Source of the DNA: Alnus glutinosa
Taxonomy: Eukaryota > Streptophyta > Magnoliopsida > Fagales > Betulaceae
Assembly: GCF_958979055.1 (NCBI RefSeq)
Contig: NC_084889.1
Span: 32,119,261 to 32,183,260 of the forward strand
Reading direction: 5' to 3'
DNA length: 64,000 nucleotides
Below the pieces are notes generated by a model, which was given only the letters and a program-made list of their open reading frames with translations, did not search any database and was not told the origin of the DNA. Shown piece by piece: positions 55,860 through 64,000 of this stretch. Positions within the stretch are counted from its first letter, which is position 1; each line of letters begins with the position of its first letter. Made by a program: the position numbers and the translations under genes.

Positions 55860-57034
55860 TTTAAAAAAATTACGTAGGAGCTAAAATCGTACCATAAAGA
55901 AATCGAGCTACAATTAATTAACTAGCTTTTCAAGCCTTGAACTTGCTTTACAAAATTCTCCTACAATAACTACATGGATATAATTAAAGTACTTTGTGAT
56001 TGTCTAAGTTTATAAAATATATTATTATTATAATGCTTCATGTAGTTAGGGGTGTAAGATAAGTTCAATTGCTCGTGAACTCGGCTCAGTTCAGTTAAAT
56101 TCGATTCGTTCTTCTTTTAAATAATAAATATCTCTTTTGTAAACATAATAATATGTTCGAATATTAAACGAGACATGCTCGTATAAACTCATCTCGATTC
56201 ATACATACTTATATAAGCTCTTATAACTTTATTTTTACCAATATTTTTAGTCTTATTTTAATATGAGTTGGAGTGGAAAGTGTTTTCCGGAAAAGTAAAT
56301 AAGGCAAAAAGAAAAATTTAAAGAATTTAGTAATTGACATAGGGTAGAATGGAGAAGTTCATATAAAAAAAATCACGTGCGGAGCAAATGAGACCCTTTC
56401 TGTCAGAGCTGACGAAAATCACTAACGGATTGGCTACATTGAAAAACTTCAAAACTTCTTTGGGGCAAAGTTGAAAAAGTGGTCAAACTTTGGAAGGGTT
56501 AATTGTATTTTACCCTGAGGATAAAATAAAGACGTTTGCATCGAAACAAATCACGTGCTTACACGTGATGCCCTTTCCGTTAGAGCAGACGAAAAAGACT
56601 ACCAAGAATGAAAACAATACGTAGTACCGGCCCATTTCTTATCTCTTATTTTCTTCTTTCAGCAAAACATTAAACAAAAACCTAGCTAATAATTAACACC
56701 TAAAATTCACTACAAAAGATAAGAAAAAAAAAAAAAAAAAAAAAGAAAAAGAAAAAGAAAAAAGAGGCTTTTGGTGTCGTTTTTATCAATGTAGTTTAAA
56801 GGAAATATTTACTTAGTTAATTAATTCATAACTTTCAACAGTATCATAAGGTTATATAGGATAAGATCTCTTTAATTTGTTAAGTAGTCCAAGTGGTACT
56901 ACGAATAAAATTTTTTAATAGCTCATTTTGAAATTTAACAACTTAATTTCATTTAAATATTAGTGAGTTACAAGGTTATTAGTAGAGCGAAATTAATTAT
57001 AACTATATCAATTCATCTTTTCTTTTAGATAACG

Positions 57035-57130
<96 letters not shown>

Positions 57131-57496
57131 AGCTTTGAAGAAAGTTGGTTATAAGTTAATTAGGAATTAAAAAGCACTTCGATCTAATATATATATTTTA
57201 TGTCTTTTCTATATAGTGCCTAACCTAGCAGGATAATTGATTTTGGACCAATCATTATATGATCAGGTTCACTTGCTTAGTTCTGTAGCTAGACACAAGA
57301 ATTAATCCATTTTCCTATTATAATAATAACATGAAAAACTGCAGACCTAGCTAGCTACTAATTGGATCAATCGATCTATTTATAATGAATTAATTAGCAT
57401 CTTCTATTTTTTAATTCAAGTTTTTTTTTTTTTTTTTCAAATATAAATACTATTTATTTTAATAGTTTCGATCTCTCACACAGTTACACTTGAAAA

Positions 57497-57573
<77 letters not shown>

Positions 57574-58040
57574 TAGAAGATAAATAATTACATGCATGCA
57601 ATTGCAACCCACGTTCAAAACAGTCGCATTAGTTATATATATATCGACAAAAAGAACACAAGGATCATAATTACTATTTACAGGTAAAATATTAATTAAT
57701 TAAACTATGCCACGTACAGGTTCAAAAAAATTGGTTCATGAAATATTGATCAAAATTAAAATGAAGGATGGTGATTCTCATCTTCATAAATAAGCAATTA
57801 ATTAAAGTTTAACAAACATTATTCAATCTAGCTCAGTATCTTGACCCGAATTACACCAACACCACAGCCAACAAAAATAGAACTGCAGCAAGACACGTAC
57901 ACCCAAACCTTACAAGCAAACAGCCCAGAAAACAAACCCGCCCAACAGCAACTAAAGAATCATTTTATTTCCATTTCTAGCTTCTTTTATGACTGAAGTG
58001 ATCATCTAAATTTTGTAAAAGACATAAAATAATTGAACAA
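55860..58040. other. intergenic DNA with microsatellites
   Basis: Holds two long TA arrays (57042-57127 and 57500-57568) and a direct repeat (56370-56425 and 56545-56600) built on AAATCACGTGC, CCCTTTC-GT-AGAGC-GACGAAAA. An A/G-rich block lies near 56725-56765. No gene is seen. Confidence 0.55.
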
Positions 58041-58043
58041 GCT

Positions 58044-58949
58044 TGTTAGGGATAAAATTAACCCTAGAGACACGTGGATTCAGAAACATCTCGGAGTTAC
58101 GTCTCGGACATTTGTCCCGCCCAGCGAAGAAAAGATCGTCTAGGTATAAAGACATCTTGGAGGTATAACGACGTCTCGGTCTTAATACTTCAGGTTACGG
58201 TATATAAAATATTCCGAGATCTCCAAGTCGGAGCGAACATATCTCGGATATTTGAGTCTCGGAGTAATAACACCTCGGGGTAATCACGCCTCAGGGGTAA
58301 TAGCGCCTCAGGGTAATAGCGCCTCAGGGTAATAACGCCTCGGTGTGATATCAAGTCGGAGTAACAACATCTCGGCCTTACACAACCCTGTTATAGTGCG
58401 GCGATACCCCGAGATCTCCAAGTCGGAGCGAACATATCTCGGGTATCATCACCTCGGAGGTTGGCTGAAGTGTGCCGCAGTTGTCTTAGAATGCGATAAG
58501 GATAGAATCCCAGAAGATCAGGGATAAACCACAATTCCATAATTAATGGGATAAGATAGTTATTGATACGGAATCAAGTTTAAAGAGGTACAAACGCAAT
58601 CAACTTCGGACTCTACAATCCCATTCGAATTCCCTGAAGATATGGTTAAAGTTCAACCAAGCTAGGACTCAAACTCCTAATCCAACTAGGCGTCAAGAAG
58701 TCTGGTAAGACCGCAAGTCTGGCCTATAAATAAGACCGTCACACCAGGTATAAAATGACGAATTCTCTGAGCTCTTGAGATTGAGATTGAAAATACTCTT
58801 TAGAAAATTGATTTGAACTGACTTAGGCATCGGAGTGGGCGTAGTCGGCATCCCCGACGAGTTGTTTGTTCTTTTTGCAGGATTGAAGTAGTAGAACCCA
58901 GCAGCGAATCACCAGGCGACACGTCACCATACCAGAAACTGTACCAACA
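58044..58949 (+). repeat. 5' LTR of a Tat-lineage gypsy retrotransposon
   Basis: 906 bp from TGTTAGGGATAAAATT to CAGAAACTGTACCAACA. The 5 bases before it (AAGCT, 58039-58043) would be the target duplication, but the other end lies outside the window. The U3 part is built of short CTCGG-rich repeats; CGAGATCTCCAAGTCGGAGC occurs twice (58218 and 58411), and GGGTAATAGCGCCTCA-type units are in tandem near 58290-58340. A TATA box (CTATAAATAAG) is at about 58724. Confidence 0.88.
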
Positions 58950-58968
58950 GTTTGGCGCCGTCTGTGGG
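58950..58968 (+). other. primer-binding site of the gypsy element
   Basis: Directly after the LTR is GTTTGGCGCCGTCTGTGGGA. A TGGCGCC start is typical of plant gypsy elements of the Tat/Athila branch, complementary to a tRNA 3' end. Confidence 0.7.
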
Positions 58969-59003
58969 AACAACAAGTTGTTCTTACGAAAAACAAATCC
59001 GTG

Positions 59004-60539
59004 ATGGTGACTACGAGACGTTCCAAGTCGATTCAAAACGATGCACGCGAAGAGGTGCCGCTTACCAGCCGAGATGATGTTCGTGGAGAAGCAGAATCTG
59101 CTAGACCAGAGGCTAGAATAACCCAACTGAGTCAACAGTTGGCCCAGGCACAGATGAATGTGGAGGATTTGCTAGCTCAGAATGCTCTGCTCCTAGCTGC
59201 TCAGACTCCGCCGCCATTCAATCATGATGCAGTCGAAGGGACAAACCTTGGTGGCAACCCCGAAGGGTCAGGAGAGAAAGCTGGGCCGCGGAACGAAGAC
59301 CATGGAGAGCCCGCCAATTCGGCTCCACCAACAGAATCAGAAAGAAGGTTGCAGAAGATGGTTCAGGACCGGGGCACAAAATATGATGCGCTGTCGAAAA
59401 CAATTGATCAGAAGCGTGATGGGAAGGAGTCTCTCGTGGACAACCTCTTTCAGCACAAGGAGTCGATATTCACCGAAGAAGTATCCAACTTCGATCTACC
59501 CGGAAGATTCAAGGTACCTGACATCCCTGTTTTTTCAGGCAGTGAAGATCCGGTGGAGCACTTGGACAATTTCCGATCCCATGTCTCCCTGCACAAGACA
59601 CCAGATGCTGTGGCATGCCGAGCTTTTCCTCTCACCTTGTCAGGAAAGGCTCGAGACTGGCTCAGGAATCTCCCATCGAGGTCGATTGATTGTTTCGACG
59701 CCCTTGGAAGGAAATTCCTGGCCCAGTTCGTATCCGGGAGAGCTAGAAGAAAACCTCGAGGATACCTACTCTCTGTACAGTAGGGGCCAAACGAGTCTCT
59801 AAAAGACTATTTATGGAGATTCAACCAGGAAAAGCTAGACACAGAGAATGCGCCAGATGATTTCATCTATGGAGCAATCTTCCAAGGCTTGAAGAATGAT
59901 GGACCTCTAATGGCAGAACTGGCGTTGAAACCACCGAAAGATCTTCATACCTTTATGGTAAAGATGGACAGGTACATCAATCAGGAAGAAACGCTCCGAG
60001 CCCTTCTCGATAACTCCCAGCAACAACAACAGCCATCCACCGAGAAGCCCAAGAAGAAGAAGAATCCTGAGCCTGTACAGGACACCGGTCCCGGAGAATA
60101 CAAGAAGGTAAAAAAGAATTTCAGAGATTACAAGTGGACACCATTGAACGTCTCCCTCACCGAGGTGCTCATGGAACTTAAAAGAGATTCGAATTACCAG
60201 AGACCGAGACCCATTCTAGGAGATCCGCCCCCGCGTTTGGCTCACAAATACTGTGCCTTCCATGATTCATACGGTCATTTGACCGAGCAGTGTGTATCAT
60301 TGAGGCAGTTGATCGAGAAATTCATCGAGAATGGGAAACTAGTCCGATTTCTTGTCAATGAGAGGAATCATCAGGAGCGAGACCATTATCCGCGGCCCAG
60401 GAGGGAAGATGATCGGAATGAAAGGAGGAATTATCAACCGAGACAAGAAGACAGAAGAGGAAAAAGCCGAGAGCCAGCACCTCGACCTCGGAGGGATGAA
60501 GGAAGGGAGAGAAGTAGGAGCAGACCTCGGGTGGCGTAG
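59004..60539 (+). pseudogene. gag of the gypsy element, one internal stop
   Basis: From ATG 59004 one frame runs to TAG 60537-60539 with a single in-frame TAG at 59781-59783, where the reading YLLSVQ(stop)GPNESLKDYLWRF shows a lost Gln codon. The capsid-like core includes DIPVFSGSEDPVEHLDNFRS and FPLTLSGKARDWLRNLPSRS. The nucleocapsid-type knuckle is CAFHDSYGHLTEQC, followed by an Arg-rich tail. Gag packages the element RNA. With the stop, only a truncated Gag of 259 residues would be made. Confidence 0.85.
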
Positions 60540-61165
60540 CAAGGTAATCTCCCTATCATCCACACTATCTCGGGTGGATTTGGAGGAGGAGGTGAGTCCA
60601 ACTCGGCTCGAAAGGCGTATTCCAGGCAGCTGGACGATTTTGAAGTATACTCAGTCCAGAAGCCCCCAAAGTCTCGGAAATATAACCCTCTGGTTATAGG
60701 GTTTTATGATGATGATTATGCTGGGGTCTCGCTTCCGCACACAGACGCCCTTGTGGTCACCTTGACCATAGCAAATTATCAGACTCAGCGGATCCTCGTT
60801 GACACAGGGAGCTCGGCTGATATTCTGTTTAAATCAGCTTTCGATTACATGGGTGTTCCACAAGAAAAGCTGGTCCCGGTCTCATGCCAGTTACAGGGAC
60901 TTATCCGAGGCAGAAAGTCATTATGGTGAAGTTCCTGATAGTTGACAAAGTCTCGGCCTACAATGCCATTATAGGACGGACAGCTCTCAACGACTTCAAA
61001 GCTGTGACTTCAACACCGCATCTCAGCATGAAGTTTCCAACAGAAGAAAGAGTTGGAGAGGTGAAGGGAGACCAGAGGGAAGCTAGGCGATGCTATAATC
61101 TGTCCATAAAAGACACCCCGAGGCAGCACAGTCGGGGGGAGAAAACTAAGGAAGATGGAAAATAG
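60540..61165 (+). pseudogene. protease region of the gypsy element, frame broken
   Basis: Reading on in the gag frame past TAG 60539 gives HTISGGFGGGG and the aspartic protease active site DTGSSADILF (DTG at 60801). The frame changes near 60890; after it KVIMVKFLIVDKVSAYNAII and GRTALNDFKAV follow in another frame and end at TAG 61163-61165. Confidence 0.8.
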
Positions 61166-63130
61166 CAATCACCGTTGGGAGAACCTGTGGAAGCCTTGGA
61201 GGAGTTCAAGATAGGTGACTCAGGAAAGAAAGTTCATATAGGCTCACAACTCCCTCAACCTATGAAGGAAGATCTGGTGGCGTTCTTGAGGCGCAGCAAA
61301 GATGTATTTGCCTGGAGCCATGAAGATATGCCGGGGATTGATCCCTCGGTTATTGTCCATAAGCTAAATGTGGACCCAAATTATCGCCCTGTGAAACAGA
61401 GAAGGAGGGCATTTGCCGCCGAACGAAACACGGCTGTTGCGGAAGAAGTAGAGAAGTTGTTGAAAGCTGGATTCATCCGAGAGGTGGATTATCCCGAGTG
61501 GCTGGCCAATGTGGTGCTAGTAAAGAAGTCTAACGGCAAGTGGAGGATGTGCGTAGATTTCACCGACCTGAATAAAGCATGTCCGAAGGATAGCTTTCCT
61601 CTGCCTCGAATAGATTTATTAGTTGATTCAATGGCCGGACACGAGCTCTTATGCTTCATGGCTGCCTTCTCAGGATACAATCAGATCTACATGGAAGAAG
61701 CAGACCAGGAAAAAACTGCTTTCATCACAGACCGAGGACTTTACTGCTATAAGATGATGCCCTTCGGACTGAAGAATGCGGGAGCCACGTATCAGCGACT
61801 TGCGAACCGGATGTTTCAAGGTCAAATTGGCCGAAACGTTGAAGTATACGTAGATGACCTGCTGGTTAAAAGTGTTCGGGCAAACAGACACATAGAAGAC
61901 CTCCGAGAGACTTTTCGGACTCTAAGAAAATACAATATGAAGCTCAACCCCGCGAAGTGTGCCTTCGGAGTTTCTTCAGGCAAGTTTATGGGGTTTATGG
62001 TGTCGCAGAGGGGCATTGAAGCTAATCCAGAGAAGGTCAGAGCTGTCCTCGAGATGGAGGCCCCGAGAAAAACGAAACAACTCCAACGACTGACAGGAAG
62101 GATTGCGGCCCTGAACCGTTTCATATCACGGTCGACAGATAAGTGCCTTCCCTTCTTTAAAATTTTACGAAAAGCATTTATGTGGAGTGAGGAGTGTGAG
62201 GAGGCTTTCAGGAAGTTGAAGGAATACCTAGCCAACCCACCACTGTTGAGCCGCCCAACCGAAGGGGAGATTCTTTATCTCTATCTGGCAATATCTCCCT
62301 TAGCAGTAAGCTCGGTGCTAGTCCGAGAAGATTCAGGAGTTCAGAAACCAGTTTACTTTACAAGTAAAGCACTGCATGGCGCGGAAGAAAGGTATCCTCG
62401 GATCGAGAAGTTGGCGTTCGCTTTGATTATTTCAGCCAGAAGATTGAGGCCATACTTTCAGGCTCACGCTATCAGAGTTCTAACCGAGTATCCGATAAAG
62501 AAGGTGTTGCAAAAACCTGACCTCTCGGGAAGATTAGTCAACTGGGCGGTGGAACTCGGACAATTTGATATCGAGTTTCATCCTCGGACAGCTATCAAAG
62601 GACAGGTTCTGGCAGATTTCCTAGTAGAATTCTGCAACATTCCTGAAGCAGAAGAACTCCCTAAGGAGTCAACCTGGGTTGTTTTTGTAGATGGCTCTTC
62701 CACACAGGGCAGAAGCGGAGTAGGAGTCCTCCTCAAGAATCCCGAAGGACAAGAGTTCGGTTTTGCTGTAAAACTGGACTTCGTTACGACGAACAATGAA
62801 GCTGAGTATGAAGCGGTGATAGTAGGTTTGGCTTTATCCCGAGAGATGGGGGCAACTAATGTCGAAATCCGGAGTGACTCTCAGGTGGTCGTAGGCCAAG
62901 TCCAAGGACAATTCGAAGCACAAGAAGACCGAATGGCTAGGTATTTGGAAGAGGTACGGCGATTCCACTCCTATTTCGAAAGGTTCGTCATCACAAAGAT
63001 ACCTCGGGAGGAAAACATCCGAGCCGATGAGTTCTCGAAGATTGCATCGGGAACAGAAGAAGAGATTGAAGCATCAAGGAGGCAAATTATTGTTCTAACC
63101 GAGCCGTCGATAGCCCCGAGGACCAAGGTT
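61166..63130 (+). pseudogene. reverse transcriptase and two RNase H domains of the gypsy element
   Basis: One open frame of over 650 codons. The RT has KSNGKWRMCVDFTDLNKACP, MMPFGLKNAGATYQRL and the catalytic YVDD at 61847-61858. The RT-linked RNase H-like part follows (YFTSKALHGAEERYPRIEKL). After a spacer there is a second, plant-acquired type RNase H starting WVVFVDGSSTQGRSGVGVLL with NNEAEYEAVIVGL and SDSQVVVGQVQG. Dual RNase H is the mark of the Tat lineage (Ogre, Retand, Tat). This part is intact by itself, but is cut off from integrase by a frame change near 63120. Near the YVDD box it reads FMAAFSGYNQI, where most relatives have a D in place of the first or second A, which would remove a catalytic residue. 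Confidence 0.88.
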
Positions 63131-63131
63131 T

Positions 63132-64000
63132 TTGGAAGCAGACTCAGCACCAGAAGAACCAGAATGGGCAAGGGACATCATCCAGTTCCTCATAAATGGG
63201 TTGCTGCCCGAAGACAAGGTCGCAGCTCAGAGGGTGAAGATACAAGCAGCACGGTTTTGCCTTCTCGGGGAGATACTGTACAAAAGAGGATATTCCGAAC
63301 CCCTGCTCAAATGCCTCTCCAAGGCCGAGTCGAATTATGTTCTTAGGGAAATCCATGAAGGTGTATGCGGAGACCACTCAGGAGGAAGGATGCTGGCACA
63401 AAAAACCATCCGAGCAGGATACTATTGGCCTACGATCAAGAAAGATTCGGCTCTTCTCGTCAAAACCTGTGACAAGTGCCAGAGGTTCTCAAGAATCATG
63501 AAAGCAAGTCCCGAGAAGCTCACCCCCCTCACTTCTCCAAGGCCATTTGCGAAATGAGGGGTGGATATAGTTAGCCCAATGCCGGTAGGGAAAGGTGGAC
63601 GAAAGTTCTTGGTTGTAGCTATAGACTATTTTACTAAATGGGCGGAAGCAGAAGCATTAGCAGCTATAACCACAGCGAATATTATAACTTTCCTCTGGAA
63701 GTCAGTGGTGTGCCGGTTTGGGATTCCTCATGCTTTCTTCATGGATAATGGGAAGCAGTTTCACTATGAACCATTTTGGAAGTGGTGTTCGGAACTCCGT
63801 ATCCGAAACCATTATGCTTCGGTACTATACCCAAAGGCAAATGGTCAGGTAGAGGCGACGAATAAGACCCTGGTAAAGACTCTGAAGAAAAAGCTTGACA
63901 GGAAGAAAGGAGCATGGGTTGAATATGTTCCAGAGGTGCTGTGGTCGTACCAAACCACAAGAAGAACTCCAACAAGCGAGACACCATTCTCACTTACGTA
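63132..64000 (+). pseudogene. integrase of the gypsy element, partial at the window edge
   Basis: The zinc-binding H-H-C-C part reads REIHEGVCGDHSGGRMLAQK then CDKCQRF. After a TGA at 63555-63557 (a Trp codon in relatives) the core follows: AIDYFTKWAEAEA, FMDNGKQF and NGQVEATNKTL supply the D, D and E positions. The frame is still open at the window edge. The 3' LTR is not included. Confidence 0.85.

Noticed and set aside
58800..59135. Minus-strand frames across the gypsy LTR and gag start
   Set aside because: Antisense shadows of the LTR/gag sequence; no independent support.

Overview
The window is nuclear DNA from a flowering plant, most likely a eudicot. Support comes from GT-AG introns, plant-only families (F-box/FBD/LRR proteins, a callose-synthase fragment), AT-rich intergenic DNA, and Cassandra, copia and Tat-type gypsy retrotransposons. 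No organelle, bacterial or viral genome is seen. Gene models were built by eye from splice sites, reading phase and family resemblance; no search was run.

Layout. 0-2.3 kb: an intronless NudC/BOBBER-type chaperone gene with TATA box and poly(A) signal. 2.3-6.3 kb: AT-rich DNA with small inverted-repeat transposons, two of them with perfect 9-bp target duplications. 6.3-12.2 kb, minus strand: an eight-exon nucleotide-sugar transporter of the CMP-sialic-acid-transporter-like group. Intron 6 holds a solo LTR of Cassandra, the TRIM element that carries a 5S rRNA segment, and a decayed second copy of the last exon lies downstream. 12.3-19.2 kb: a run of DNA transposons, including an 896-bp PIF/Harbinger-like element that has captured the start of a callose synthase gene and a 1.6-kb hAT-like element, plus a dead LINE-type RNase H fragment. 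23.5-23.9 kb: a small two-exon gene for a 75-residue protein of unknown function.

15.7-54.5 kb is built around repeated copies of one F-box/FBD/LRR gene. There is a promoter fragment (16.6 kb), a 5'-deleted pseudogene (25.9-27.8 kb), two intact near-identical plus-strand genes (29.3-31.8 and 48.3-50.9 kb) and one intact diverged minus-strand gene (54.5-52.1 kb). The last two stand tail to tail around inverted 3' flanks. Between the plus-strand copies lie a minus-strand gene for a divergent CXXC zinc-binding protein (UPF0587/CZIB type), whose 5'UTR intron is filled with tandem repeats, and a 6.9-kb copia element with almost identical LTRs but a ruined interior.

55-64 kb: a gypsy solo LTR, long AT microsatellites and the 5' two thirds of a Tat-lineage gypsy element (LTR, primer site, gag, protease, RT, two RNase H domains, integrase) with several stops and frame changes, running off the right edge.

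The genes do not form a pathway. The F-box proteins would act as substrate receptors of SCF ubiquitin ligases, the transporter in Golgi membranes, and the NudC protein as a cytosolic co-chaperone. Much of the information here is structural: nested, dateable insertions and gene-fragment duplication.
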